The notes below the pieces were generated by a model. The model was given only the letters and a program-made list of their open reading frames with translations, searched no databases and was not told where the DNA came from. Positions 1 to 8,647 of a stretch of 64,000 bases of DNA are shown in pieces (within the stretch, counting starts at the first letter, position 1; the number at the start of each line of letters is the position of its first letter). Source of the DNA: Poseidonibacter lekithochrous (lineage in GTDB: Bacteria; Campylobacterota; Campylobacteria; Campylobacterales; Arcobacteraceae); NCBI RefSeq assembly GCF_018861145.1, contig NZ_JAHKQT010000042.1, forward strand, positions 1 through 64,000, written 5' to 3'. Made by a program: the position numbers and the translations under genes.

Positions 1-18
1 CTTTTTTTTTAGCCTTCT

Positions 19-969
19 TTACTTATATGAACTTTTATTAAAATATATTCCTAGATTAAATCTCATTGCATATCTTGGTTTAAAATTATCATCATAACTA
101 TAATAGTTTTCTGGAATAGTATCTATATATAACCATTTCTTTATAAAATGTCTATATTTAATCTGTGCACTATGTCTTTTTATTCTAAAGTTAGTTTCAG
201 TGTTATCGATATTTGAACTTAAACTATATGTTAAATGATTCTTTTGATCTAATATTTGTTTTAAATGTATAGATGGTAATACTTGACTATCTCTTCCTTC
301 ACTTGAATGCCAATAATATTCCGTATACTGATGTATTGAATAATAATCATTGAATTTTTTAAATACTTCATAATAAGTAGTTGTTTCTAGTTTCTTTACG
401 ACAGATTGTCTTACATCTTGACCTATAAGTACATCTAAACCATATATGTCTTCCCATGTTTTTCTTGCACTTAATTTTAAGAATGGATCTATTTTTGATC
501 TTAATTTTATTCCAACTTTTGCTTTAAGCTCTATATGTTTCTTAAAAGTTTGATAACTAAGTCCTAAATTAAAATCCTCATTTTTATTAGAGTTTTTTCT
601 TTCAATATAATCTTTATTTTCATCTAAATCATCACTTTCAAAAACTAGTCTAAATTCATCTTTTAATTTTGGTAGCTTTAGTTTAATTTTTACTTTTTGA
701 TCAAAGTGTATATTTTCATGTTGATTTTGAAAAACAGATAACTCAATTAATCCATATGCTGCTGAATAATCTTTTTTATTGATTTTAATATCTTCTTCAT
801 CATACATATAATTATCTACACTGCTAGATAGACCTACAATATAATTATGAATATCTTTTCTATGATCATTTGTATCTGAGATTAAAGTTTCCAAGAATGA
901 AGGCTCTTCTTGAGCTAAAACATTTATACTGTTTATTAGGATTAGGGGTAATAATAATTTTTTCATCAT
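19..969 (-). CDS. Putative outer-membrane beta-barrel protein, function unknown
   Basis: A 316-residue protein with a Sec-type signal peptide (basic MMKK, hydrophobic stretch, likely cleavage after VLAQ near residue 20). The mature part is rich in alternating polar/hydrophobic segments and aromatic residues, ends in a short strand-like tail (RFNLGIYFNKSSYK), and has no further transmembrane helix. This is what one expects of a small outer-membrane barrel, but no family motif was recognised. It is encoded leftward, separate from the brkB-like gene by about 28 bases. The two adjacent ATG codons (969 and 966) are both possible starts and neither has a clear Shine-Dalgarno sequence. The function cannot be assigned from sequence. 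Confidence 0.6.
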   Translation of the reverse strand: MMKKLLLPLILINSINVLAQEEPSFLETLISDTNDHRKDIHNYIVGLSSSVDNYMYDEEDIKINKKDYSAAYGLIELSVFQNQHENIHFDQKVKIKLKLPKLKDEFRLVFESDDLDENKDYIERKNSNKNEDFNLGLSYQTFKKHIELKAKVGIKLRSKIDPFLKLSARKTWEDIYGLDVLIGQDVRQSVVKKLETTTYYEVFKKFNDYYSIHQYTEYYWHSSEGRDSQVLPSIHLKQILDQKNHLTYSLSSNIDNTETNFRIKRHSAQIKYRHFIKKWLYIDTIPENYYSYDDNFKPRYAMRFNLGIYFNKSSYK

Positions 970-997
970 TTATTGTACATGATTATTAATTAATTAT

Positions 998-1792
998 TCA
1001 CATATCTTTAGTAATTATGGCCTTTAAGTTTAACTTGTGACACATTTTTATACCATATAAATATATTATCCATGATATATATATCCAAAAGAAAGTAAAT
1101 AATAATGTAGCTAATGAGCCATAGATAGTTGTATATGTTTTATTATAGATTACATAGTAGATAAATAGGTTTTTTGTAAGAGAAAGGCTTATGAGTGTTA
1201 TTAGAGATGATATTAAAGCTGCTTTATTATCTATTGCTCTATTTACACTTAATTTAAATAGTAAATAAAAAATCAGCCAAGAAAATAAATATGAAATAAA
1301 GACATTTAATATATTGTTATCATAGATTGAAATCATAATATTTAAAGCTATAAAGATTATAGGAATAAGAACTAAAAATATAGAATAAAATACAAAAGAA
1401 ATATGAATTGATTTTCTTTTTGCTTTATGTATTTTATTAACTATATATTCATAATCTTTTACAAACATAATAAATACAAAAAGCATATAAACAATTCCTA
1501 GAGTTCCTAGTTGATTTGAATTCGATATATAATTTTTTAAAGAATTAACTATATCTTCAGAATGTGTAGGGTTAATCATATCAAAGATATAAGATGTAAA
1601 TATATCTAGATAACTATCAAATTCTTGAAAGTTTGAAACTACTGCTATTAGTAGGGCAATAATAGGTAGAATTGAAAATATAGTAAAAAAGCTTAATGAT
1701 GCAGCATAATATGTAGTGTCATCATTAAAAAAAGAATCTAATATATTTAGAGTTTTTTTTGTTAAGCTTTTTTGACTATTATTTTCATTCAT
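998..1792 (-). CDS. YihY/BrkB-family inner-membrane protein
   Basis: A 264-residue polytopic membrane protein with about six hydrophobic helices. The N-terminal signature, with DDTTYYAASLSFFTIFSILPIIALLIA around residues 23-50, is typical of the YihY/BrkB family (once misannotated as ribonuclease BN). The family has an uncertain transport or envelope role in the inner membrane. It lies seven bases downstream of the glcD-like gene and is probably co-transcribed with it. Length is near the family norm. No unusual features were seen, and the substrate is unknown. Confidence 0.85.
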   Translation of the reverse strand: MNENNSQKSLTKKTLNILDSFFNDDTTYYAASLSFFTIFSILPIIALLIAVVSNFQEFDSYLDIFTSYIFDMINPTHSEDIVNSLKNYISNSNQLGTLGIVYMLFVFIMFVKDYEYIVNKIHKAKRKSIHISFVFYSIFLVLIPIIFIALNIMISIYDNNILNVFISYLFSWLIFYLLFKLSVNRAIDNKAALISSLITLISLSLTKNLFIYYVIYNKTYTTIYGSLATLLFTFFWIYISWIIYLYGIKMCHKLNLKAIITKDM

Positions 1793-1799
1793 AATTTCA

Positions 1800-3185
1800 T
1801 TATAATCCCATTTTGTTTGGGTTTAAAATATTTTTTGGATCGAAGGCTTTTTTTATACTTCTAAATAGTTCCATTTCAGCATCATTAAAAGCAATTGACA
1901 TAAATGGAGCTTTTGATGTTCCAATACCATGTTCGCCACTTAATGTTCCTCCCATATCAACAACTAGTTGGAATATCTCTTCAATTGCTTTGTGTCCATC
2001 TTCCATTTCTTTTTCATTGTCTTTATCTTTTACCATTACATTTACGTGAATATTACCATCACCTGCATGACCAAAACATGGAACTTGGAAACCATATTTT
2101 TCACCTATAGCATAAATAGCAGCTAAAGCCTCAGGAAGTTTAGATCTTGGAACTGAGATATCTTCATTTAATTTCTTTGTTCCATATATCGTAACTGCTG
2201 GGGATGCATTTCTTCTTGCAAACCAAAGTTTATTTCCTTCATCTTCATTTTGTGCAATAATAAAGTCACTTGAACCATTTTCTTCAAATGATTCTTTAAG
2301 TGTATTTAATTGAAAAGTTACTTCGTCTTCTAAGTTTCCATCTACATCACCAATTAAAATAGCACCAGCACTTTCAGGCAAGTCTACATTTAACTTATCT
2401 CTTAAGGCTTTAATCACAAGTGCATCTAAAAATTCCATAGCAACAGGATTTGCACCTTTTGCTAGTGATTTAAATACTGCATTCATCGCATTTTCAACAC
2501 TTGGGAATATTCCCATATATGTTTTTTTATGTCTTGGTTTTGGAATTAGTTTTAATGTAATTTCAGTAATTACAGCTAATGTTCCTTCACTTGCTATTAA
2601 GATTCCAGCAGTGTTATATCCTGCAACATCCTTAATAGTTTTTTTACCAGCTTTAATAATTTCACCATTTGGTAAAACTGCTCTTAATGCCATTACATAA
2701 TCTTTTGTAATACCATATTTAGCAGCTCTCATACCACCTGCATTTTCGGAAACATTTCCACCTAATGTAGAATAGTTTTCACTTGCAGGATCTGGCGGAT
2801 AAAATAATCCAACAGCTTCAACAGCTTTTTGAAAGTCCATATTAATCAACCCTGGTTGAACTACTCCAACCATATTTTCCATATCTATTTCAAGAAGCTT
2901 ATCCATATGTCTTTCAAGCGAAAGTGTAATTCCACCGTTTGCTGGAAGCGCTCCTCCTGTAAATCCAGAACCTGCACCTCTTGGAACAATTACAATTTCA
3001 TGTTCATTACAATATTTTAAAATTTCTGATATTTCTTGTTCATTTCTTGGAAAAACTACAGCATCAGGCTCAAACCTTGATTTTGTTGCATCATAACAAT
3101 ATGCAATTAAGTGAGCTTTATCACTTTTTACGTTTTCAACTCCTACAATACTTGTTACGAAGTCTAAATGTCTTTGTTCTATCAT
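1800..3185 (-). CDS. glcD: FAD-linked 2-hydroxyacid oxidase (GlcD / D-lactate dehydrogenase type)
   Basis: A 461-residue protein of the FAD-binding PCMH/GlcD family. The N-terminal half carries the FAD-binding segment (VPRGAGSGFTGGALP around residues 67-82, and PPDPASENYSTLGGNVSENAGG around 130-151). The C-terminal half carries the FAD-oxidase cap with CFGHAGDGNIHVN and the terminal SGEHGIGTSKAPF motif. Members oxidise glycolate or D-lactate and pass electrons to the quinone pool or a partner Fe-S subunit. No GlcE/GlcF partner is adjacent, so the substrate (glycolate, D-lactate or another 2-hydroxyacid) is open. Its ATG overlaps the stop of the upstream PgbA-like gene by four bases (ATGA), suggesting translational coupling. 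Confidence 0.88.
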   Translation of the reverse strand: MIEQRHLDFVTSIVGVENVKSDKAHLIAYCYDATKSRFEPDAVVFPRNEQEISEILKYCNEHEIVIVPRGAGSGFTGGALPANGGITLSLERHMDKLLEIDMENMVGVVQPGLINMDFQKAVEAVGLFYPPDPASENYSTLGGNVSENAGGMRAAKYGITKDYVMALRAVLPNGEIIKAGKKTIKDVAGYNTAGILIASEGTLAVITEITLKLIPKPRHKKTYMGIFPSVENAMNAVFKSLAKGANPVAMEFLDALVIKALRDKLNVDLPESAGAILIGDVDGNLEDEVTFQLNTLKESFEENGSSDFIIAQNEDEGNKLWFARRNASPAVTIYGTKKLNEDISVPRSKLPEALAAIYAIGEKYGFQVPCFGHAGDGNIHVNVMVKDKDNEKEMEDGHKAIEEIFQLVVDMGGTLSGEHGIGTSKAPFMSIAFNDAEMELFRSIKKAFDPKNILNPNKMGL

Positions 3186-4171
3186 TTTTTTAATCCTAAC
3201 ATTCTTTTATAATATACATCATATGGTACATTTTGGTTATTTGAAAATATTTCTATATCTAAATTTGAAGTTTCTATATCTGCAACTCTTGTATAAAATG
3301 GCATTTCAGCTTTTTTAGCGTCATAAGACACTTTATAACTTGTTAGTACTTTTAAAGTTTTAGTATCTAAAACATATAAGTTTTGATTTGCAACTATAAA
3401 AATTGTTCCTAAGTTTTGCGAAATGGCATATTGTTGAATATATTTTTTTGTTAAAAAAGGCATATTATCTTGTTTAAGTTTTGTAGCAAAAATATCTGAA
3501 TGTAAAAAGTTATTGTATTTAAAATTTGATCTTATAGCTTGAAAAGTATCTAAATCAGGTGCAATTAAAAGTGATGCAGTATATAAATAATTTAAAACTA
3601 AAATATCATTTTTTTCTACTGTTCTATTTGATGTAGGAATTGCATCTTGAACTAAGTCATTAAATTTTGAAAACTTGATAACAGAAGTTGATTCATTTGA
3701 TTCAATTACTTCTGCATTTGCTACGATTAATCTTTTATCATTATCATAGATATGTATAACAACACCACTTTGACCAATAATTAGATTACCAACATTTATT
3801 GTTGATTTATTATCTTGAATATTTTCAATTTTTACACCAATTGCTTTAAATGTTAACTGCTTTTGAGAGTTTGTTTTTTCTTGAACTTCTACTTCTTGAG
3901 TTTGTTTTGTCTCTGCAATCTTATCATTTGTTAATAAATATTGATAACTTAAATTGTTTTGTTCTGAATCTATTTTTATATCTAATACACTCCAGCCCAT
4001 CTCTTTCATTTGAGTAAGTGAATATTTACTTTCACATTCTCCTCCATCTAAGGCAGTATTCTCAATTGTAGAAGGGGAAGTCCAATCTTTTTTATAACAA
4101 ACAGTTGTTTTAGCATTTGAAACTGTAAGTGATAGTAGTATTGTGATAGTAATTAGTAAAAGTTTATTCAT
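3182..4171 (-). CDS. PgbA-like (plasminogen-binding protein N-terminal domain) exported protein
   Basis: About 329 residues, starting at the ATG at 4171. That start has an AGGA Shine-Dalgarno and opens directly into a signal peptide (MNKLLLITITILLSLTVSNA); an 18-codon upstream extension in the same frame lacks a signal and would run into bcp. Residues roughly 100-320 resemble the N-terminal domain of Helicobacter/Campylobacter PgbA proteins, for example the block with VIHIYDNDKRLIVANAEV and the later NLYVLDTKTLKVLTSY. The lysine-rich plasminogen-binding tail of H. pylori PgbA is absent, so plasminogen binding should not be assumed. The protein is likely periplasmic or surface-exposed. Family assignment is from recognition only. 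Confidence 0.7.
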   Translation of the reverse strand: MNKLLLITITILLSLTVSNAKTTVCYKKDWTSPSTIENTALDGGECESKYSLTQMKEMGWSVLDIKIDSEQNNLSYQYLLTNDKIAETKQTQEVEVQEKTNSQKQLTFKAIGVKIENIQDNKSTINVGNLIIGQSGVVIHIYDNDKRLIVANAEVIESNESTSVIKFSKFNDLVQDAIPTSNRTVEKNDILVLNYLYTASLLIAPDLDTFQAIRSNFKYNNFLHSDIFATKLKQDNMPFLTKKYIQQYAISQNLGTIFIVANQNLYVLDTKTLKVLTSYKVSYDAKKAEMPFYTRVADIETSNLDIEIFSNNQNVPYDVYYKRMLGLKK

Positions 4172-4184
4172 TTTATTTATCCTA

Positions 4185-4691
4185 TTAATTTGATTGTAAT
4201 TCTTGAAGTTTTTCTTTAACTTCATTTACATGTAAGATTTCTATTTTTTCACCTTTAACAGTTTTCTTTTTTCTTACACTTACTTTTTCCCAAATAGCTG
4301 CAATTTTTCCTTCAGGTGAAATAATAAAAGTACTTCTTACTACTCCCATATATTCTTTACCCATAAATTTTTTAAGTTGCCATACTCCATAATCTTCACA
4401 AATCTTTTTATCTTCATCTGCAAGTAATGTAATTGATAAATCATGCTTTTCAATAAATTTTCTGTGTTTAGCAGTATCATCTGGAGAAACTCCTAAAATA
4501 ACAGCATCTAAATCATCAAATTCTAAATGTGATGTTGTAAAATCACAAGCTTGAGTTGTACAACCCGGAGTTAAATCTTTTGGATAAAAATATAATACAA
4601 TCCATTTTCCATCTAAATCTCTTGAACAAATCTCTACATCATCTTGATTTGGTGCACAAAAATCTGGTGCTTTATTTCCTATTTCTAACAT
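4185..4691 (-). CDS. bcp: Thiol peroxidase Bcp (peroxiredoxin)
   Basis: A 168-residue cytoplasmic peroxiredoxin of the BCP/PrxQ class that reduces H2O2 and organic hydroperoxides using thioredoxin. The motif TPGCTTQACDF places the peroxidatic cysteine at residue 44 and the resolving cysteine at residue 49, the intramolecular CxxxxC spacing typical of Bcp. The family pattern YFYPKDLTPGC and the later GVVRSTFIISPEGKI are present. Length is slightly above the usual 150-157 residues. The gene sits between cmoA and the PgbA-like gene on the same strand with short spacers, so it is probably part of a multi-gene leftward transcript. Confidence 0.95.
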   Translation of the reverse strand: MLEIGNKAPDFCAPNQDDVEICSRDLDGKWIVLYFYPKDLTPGCTTQACDFTTSHLEFDDLDAVILGVSPDDTAKHRKFIEKHDLSITLLADEDKKICEDYGVWQLKKFMGKEYMGVVRSTFIISPEGKIAAIWEKVSVRKKKTVKGEKIEILHVNEVKEKLQELQSN

Positions 4692-4712
4692 ATAACTAAA
4701 TCCTTTGGGCTT

Positions 4713-5420
4713 TTATTTAATTGCAATAAATGTGGCAAAGTTTACCCATTTAAAAATTGTCTCACAATGTGAGAATCCTGCGTCTAATATCATTTTTTTG
4801 TTTTCTTCTTCTGTATATGGTATTAAAACATTTTCTAAAGCTTCTCTTTTTTGAGAAATCTCAAATTCAGAGTAACCTTGTGTTTTTTTAAATTCATAAT
4901 ATTCATCTATACTTTGTTTGTTTAATTTTGAGTTTGAAGATATTACTTTTTCACTAAAAATAAATATTCCTTCATTTTCTAATGAATCAAAAACCTTTTT
5001 AACTAATTTCTCTCTTTGAAGAGGTCTAATAAATTGTAATGTATAGTTTGAGAGAATTAGTTTTGCATTTGCATAGTTTACATCATGTAAATCTGAATTT
5101 ATTAATTCAATATCTACACCAAATGCTTTAGCTTTTTTTGAAGCTCTATTTAACATAGCAGTAGAATTATCAATACCTATTAATTCTAAGTTATGATCAC
5201 AGTGTTTACTTAACTCTATTAAAGTTGAAGCTGTTGAGCAACCTAAATCATAAACCTTATCATTTTCATTTAAAAAATTACACGCAAAATTTATTGATAA
5301 TCTTTGCATTTCTTTATAAAAAGGAACAGACCTATTTAACATATCATCAAATACTGAAGCTACTTCTTCATCGAATTCGAACTGTTTTATTATTGATTTT
5401 TCAAATACTTTATCTACCAT
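4713..5420 (-). CDS. cmoA: Carboxy-S-adenosyl-L-methionine synthase CmoA
   Basis: A 235-residue class I SAM-fold enzyme. CmoA converts SAM and prephenate into carboxy-SAM, which CmoB uses to make cmo5U at the wobble position of tRNA. Characteristic segments are [15 protein letters not shown] near residue 26, the nucleotide-binding motif [11 protein letters not shown] near residue 58, and [17 protein letters not shown] near residue 120. The last stretch separates CmoA from generic methyltransferases. The length is typical for the family, and no cmoB is in the window. The gene is leftward and flanked by bcp and ribF. Confidence 0.93.
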   Translation of the reverse strand: MVDKVFEKSIIKQFEFDEEVASVFDDMLNRSVPFYKEMQRLSINFACNFLNENDKVYDLGCSTASTLIELSKHCDHNLELIGIDNSTAMLNRASKKAKAFGVDIELINSDLHDVNYANAKLILSNYTLQFIRPLQREKLVKKVFDSLENEGIFIFSEKVISSNSKLNKQSIDEYYEFKKTQGYSEFEISQKREALENVLIPYTEEENKKMILDAGFSHCETIFKWVNFATFIAIK

Positions 5421-5463
5421 AGTATTATTTTATCTAAATGCTTATTAATAAGTATTTATAGAT

Positions 5464-6315
5464 TTATTTTTTGTTTATAAAATATTCTTTTGTTTCTTCA
5501 ATATCATTTAAAATCTGCATCTTTAATTTTTCAAAACTTTCAAATTTTTTATTATCTCTCAACTTTTTGCAAAACTTAATTTCTATTTCATAATCATCGT
5601 TGATAATATCTTCATCTAAAATATGTGTTTCTATAGCATATGAACCATCTGTAGTAACTCTATGTCCTAAGAATGTAATTGAGTTATATTCAATTTCATT
5701 TAGTATTGTTTTTGTGATATAAACTCCAACTTGAGGTAATAAAAAATCTTCAACTTTTAAATTTATTGTTGGAACAAAACTCTTAGATCCTAAGCCTTGA
5801 CCTTTAATTTGAGTTCCATAGATTTTATACTCTTTATTTAAAAGTTTGTTTGCTGTTTTTAAATCTCCATTTGTTATATATTCTCTAATAGTTCTTGAAT
5901 GAACGGATATATTATCTATTTGAAACTCATCAACTACTATAACTTCTCCATCAAAAATATCTTTTAATTGTTCAATACAATAGCCTCTATTTTTTCCAAA
6001 GCAAAAATCAAAACCTACTACTATTTTTTTTAATTTTGGGTATTCTTGTTTTAAAAGTTCAATAAATTTATTACCTTCAAGATGTTTGATTTCATCTAAA
6101 ACATAATAGTATATTGGATATTTTGAATATTCTTGTCTATATTTTTTTGGAGTTAGTGTTGCGTATCCTGATTCGATTGATAAAATAGCACCATTTTCAT
6201 CTAATCTTTTAAATAATTCTTGATGAGCTGCATGCATTCCATCAAAACCTCCAATTGCTAAAGATGTTATTGTATTTTTATTTATTAAAGTAGAAAAGTT
6301 CTTCTTCATTTCCAT
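5464..6315 (-). CDS. ribF: Bifunctional riboflavin kinase / FAD synthetase
   Basis: A 283-residue enzyme that phosphorylates riboflavin to FMN and adenylates FMN to FAD. The N-terminal FAD-synthetase part carries a nucleotidyltransferase-like segment (AIGGFDGMHAAHQELF near residues 21-36) and VVGFDFCFGKNRG near 98-110. The flavokinase part begins with the family-typical GQGLGSKSFVPTINL near residue 173. It is shorter than the approximately 310 residues of enterobacterial RibF, as usual in Campylobacterota. The start at 6315 lies inside the tlyA coding region (38-base overlap) and is supported by an AAGGA sequence at good spacing, implying translational coupling with tlyA. Confidence 0.92.
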   Translation of the reverse strand: MEMKKNFSTLINKNTITSLAIGGFDGMHAAHQELFKRLDENGAILSIESGYATLTPKKYRQEYSKYPIYYYVLDEIKHLEGNKFIELLKQEYPKLKKIVVGFDFCFGKNRGYCIEQLKDIFDGEVIVVDEFQIDNISVHSRTIREYITNGDLKTANKLLNKEYKIYGTQIKGQGLGSKSFVPTINLKVEDFLLPQVGVYITKTILNEIEYNSITFLGHRVTTDGSYAIETHILDEDIINDDYEIEIKFCKKLRDNKKFESFEKLKMQILNDIEETKEYFINKK

Positions 6316-6997
6316 CTTTTCCTTGTAGTTTACTCAATGAAGAGTATTTTAATTTCCAGTTTAATTGTTCTGTATAATCTATAAATTTTTCTCTAGCTTT
6401 TTCTATTGCTTTTTTATCTTTTACAACACCTTTTTTATCTCTTTTTACATTTGTTCCCACTTCGAATTGGGGTTTAAAAAGAATAATAATATTTTTTGAC
6501 GTTAATCTATTTATATCTTCAATAATATATAAAATTGAAATAAATGAAACATCACAAGTTACAACTTCAAATATTTCTTCACTTTCAAAATCTCTTATAT
6601 CTGTATTTTCAAAAAAAGAAATTCTACTTTCATTTTTGATTTTCTCATGTAGTTGATTTGAACCTACATCAACACATGTTACTTTATTCGCTTCATTTAG
6701 TAGTAAAATTTGTGTAAAGCCACCAGTACTACTTCCAATATCTAATGTATTTTTATTTGTAATTGAAAAGTTTTCTAACTCTTTTAATTCTTCTAGAAAG
6801 TATTTTAGTTTATATGCTGCACGGCTTACAAAAAAGTCGTCTTCAAGTATTTTAATTTGTGATGTTTCATCAACATCAAAAGAGCTTTTTTTTACTATTT
6901 TCCCGTCAACTTCAATCTTGCCTGCTTTTATTAACTCAGCTGCTTTGTTTCTACTTTGGATATCATGATTTATTGTTATATATTGGTCTAATCTCAT
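6278..6997 (-). CDS. tlyA: TlyA-family rRNA 2'-O-methyltransferase / hemolysin-like protein
   Basis: A 239-residue protein with an N-terminal S4 RNA-binding domain (MRLDQYITINHDIQSRNKAAELIKAGKIEVDG in the first 35 residues) followed by an FtsJ/RrmJ-type methyltransferase domain (NTLDIGSSTGGFTQILL, then TCVDVGSNQLH, then LFKPQFEVG). TlyA enzymes 2'-O-methylate 16S and/or 23S rRNA and influence capreomycin susceptibility. The haemolysin name is historical. Its 3' end overlaps ribF, an arrangement common in this phylum. It is divergent from yigZ across a short promoter region at 6998-7071. Confidence 0.92.
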   Translation of the reverse strand: MRLDQYITINHDIQSRNKAAELIKAGKIEVDGKIVKKSSFDVDETSQIKILEDDFFVSRAAYKLKYFLEELKELENFSITNKNTLDIGSSTGGFTQILLLNEANKVTCVDVGSNQLHEKIKNESRISFFENTDIRDFESEEIFEVVTCDVSFISILYIIEDINRLTSKNIIILFKPQFEVGTNVKRDKKGVVKDKKAIEKAREKFIDYTEQLNWKLKYSSLSKLQGKDGNEEELFYFNK

Positions 6998-7071
6998 TTT
7001 TGCATTATAGTTAAATTTTTATCAAGACTACTTTATATATAATTTTATTAGACTACTTATTGGGAAATATA

Positions 7072-7641
7072 TTGAAATACATTCAAAATGAATTTGAAAA
7101 TACTTATGAAGAAAAAAAATCTAAATTTATTGCATTTCTTATGCCTTATAATAAATTTGATGAAGTTATGCAAAATTTAAAAGATAAACACCCAAAAGCA
7201 AGACACTTTGTTTATGCTTATAGATACTTAAATGAATTTGATCAAATAGTGGAAAACTGTAGTGATGATGGAGAACCAAGAGGGACTTCTGGAAAACCCT
7301 CTTTAGCTGTTTTATCAGGAGCAGAGATTGTTAATACTGCAGTTATAATTGTACGATATTTTGGTGGAGTAAAATTAGGAACAGGTGGCTTGGTTCGTGC
7401 TTATTCTTCAAGTGTAAATGAAGTTATTAATATAAGTGAATTTTACGAATATAAAAAACTTATAGAAAAAGAACTCTTCTGTGAATATAGTGAGCTTTCA
7501 AAGCTAGAATATTTATTAAAAGAAGAAAAAATAAATATAAGGTCAAAAGATTTTTCTACAAATATTACTTTAACTATAGAATTGACATCAGAAGAATGGG
7601 AAGAACTTTTAAGAAAACTTCCAATTAACATAAAAACTTAA
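7072..7641 (+). CDS. yigZ: YigZ / IMPACT family protein
   Basis: About 189 residues of the YigZ/IMPACT (UPF0029) family. The signature block is DDGEPRGTSGKPSLAVLSG followed by VIIVRYFGGVKLGTGGLVRAYSSSV around residues 62-110. A small C-terminal ferredoxin-like domain follows. The eukaryotic homologue modulates GCN2; the bacterial role is poorly defined but RNA/ribosome-linked functions have been proposed. The TTG at 7072 was preferred because GGGA lies about six bases upstream and the protein then begins MKYIQNEFENTYEEKKSKF, as in homologues. A TTG twelve bases upstream (7060) is an alternative with a poorer ribosome-binding site. Confidence 0.9.
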   Translation: MKYIQNEFENTYEEKKSKFIAFLMPYNKFDEVMQNLKDKHPKARHFVYAYRYLNEFDQIVENCSDDGEPRGTSGKPSLAVLSGAEIVNTAVIIVRYFGGVKLGTGGLVRAYSSSVNEVINISEFYEYKKLIEKELFCEYSELSKLEYLLKEEKINIRSKDFSTNITLTIELTSEEWEELLRKLPINIKT

Positions 7642-7699
7642 ATTATTATAATTACAATTTGGTTACATTACTAATAGTATATCTTTATTGATATTTAAA

Positions 7700-7705
7700 T
7701 ATAAT
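7700..7705 (+). promoter_or_regulatory. Candidate -10 element of the type II secretion operon
   Basis: A TATAAT hexamer lies 22 bases before the first start codon of the secretion operon, preceded by a T-rich stretch as is usual in Campylobacterota promoters that lack a clear -35 box. A second TATAAT at 7647-7652, just after the yigZ stop, is an alternative. No other promoter-like gap occurs within the operon until its end at 18132. Confidence 0.45.
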
Positions 7706-7727
7706 AACAAAAAATAAAGGTACAAAC

Positions 7728-8102
7728 TTGAAAAAAGCATTCTCTTTAATGGAATTAATGGTAGTAATTATAATTTTAGGATTACTTGCAGCATTTGTAT
7801 TACCAAATCTTACTGGAAAAAGTGAAGAAGCAAAAGATAAAATTGTATGTATTCAAATGAAGAGTATTGCTCAAACATTAAAAATGTTTAAACTTGATAC
7901 TTCATCTTATCCTCAAACTGAAGAGGGCTTAGATATGTTAGTTGAAAAGAAATATTTTGAAGATGGAAAACTGCCAAAAGATGCTTGGGGAAATAAGTTT
8001 ATTTATATTCAAAATGAAGATAGTTTTGATTTAGTTTCAATGGGAAGTGACAAAAAAGAGAGTACTAAAGATGATATTTATTACTCAAAGTGTAATAAAT
8101 AA
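7728..8102 (+). CDS. gspG: Type II secretion major pseudopilin GspG
   Basis: A 124-residue pseudopilin with the class III signal KKA/FSLMELMVVIIILGLL, glutamate at mature position +5, and a C-terminal GspG domain (YPQTEEGLDML, then PKDAWGNKFIYI, then a D/S-rich calcium-loop-like segment SMGSDKKESTKDD). GspG subunits polymerise into the periplasmic pseudopilus. The residue before the cleavage site is Ala instead of the usual Gly. The start is a TTG with AAAGG upstream. It is the first gene of a rightward operon continuing to 18132. It could alternatively serve a Campylobacter Cts-type DNA-uptake system, but the full gene set favours protein secretion. Confidence 0.9.
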   Translation: MKKAFSLMELMVVIIILGLLAAFVLPNLTGKSEEAKDKIVCIQMKSIAQTLKMFKLDTSSYPQTEEGLDMLVEKKYFEDGKLPKDAWGNKFIYIQNEDSFDLVSMGSDKKESTKDDIYYSKCNK

Positions 8103-8104
8103 AT

Positions 8105-8647
8105 ATGAGTTTAAAAAGAGTAAAGAAAGCTTTTACTCTACTTGAACTTATAATTGTAATCATTTTAATATCGCTGTCTTATTATTTGGTTTTTTCAAAT
8201 TCGAATTTTAAAATTAATGATGAAAAAAATAGTGTATCTTTGACAAGTATTAAGAAATATCTAATAGAAAATTTTGAATTTGAAAATGAAATATCACTCG
8301 TTTGTATAAATGAAAACTTAGTTTGTTATATTAAAATTGACGAAAATATCAATGAAGAAATAAAAATTGAAAACTTATTTGAAAATAAACCTGATATTTA
8401 TAAATATCAAAAAGAAGAGCAGATAATTGATTATGAGTCAATTGATATAGATAATATAAGTCAAGATGTGATTTTTGAATTAAAAGTAAATAGTGATTAT
8501 AAAACAAATGAACTAATTGTTGATACTTTAAATGATAAAGTTTACTTATTTAATTCAATTTTTGATGAAGCAAAAACATATTCTTCGCTTCAAGAAGTTT
8601 TTGAAACTTTTAATACTAATCAAATAGAGGTTCAAGATGCTTTTTAA
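8105..8647 (+). CDS. Minor pseudopilin (GspH-like position)
   Basis: A 180-residue protein with a type IV prepilin-like N-terminus: the KKA/FTLLELIIVIILISL signal and helix, with glutamate at +5. The remaining approximately 150 residues are acidic and show no specific domain. By position after GspG it would be a minor pseudopilin such as GspH, capping or initiating the pseudopilus, but sequence alone does not separate H, I or J here. As in GspG, the residue before the cleavage site is Ala. Its 3' end overlaps the start of gspF by 11 bases. Confidence 0.75.
   Translation: MSLKRVKKAFTLLELIIVIILISLSYYLVFSNSNFKINDEKNSVSLTSIKKYLIENFEFENEISLVCINENLVCYIKIDENINEEIKIENLFENKPDIYKYQKEEQIIDYESIDIDNISQDVIFELKVNSDYKTNELIVDTLNDKVYLFNSIFDEAKTYSSLQEVFETFNTNQIEVQDAF

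Noticed and set aside
1813-3193. Several plus-strand ORFs of 63-78 codons opposite the glcD-like gene
   Set aside because: They lie fully inside a well-supported gene on the other strand, have no ribosome-binding sites and no recognisable protein features.
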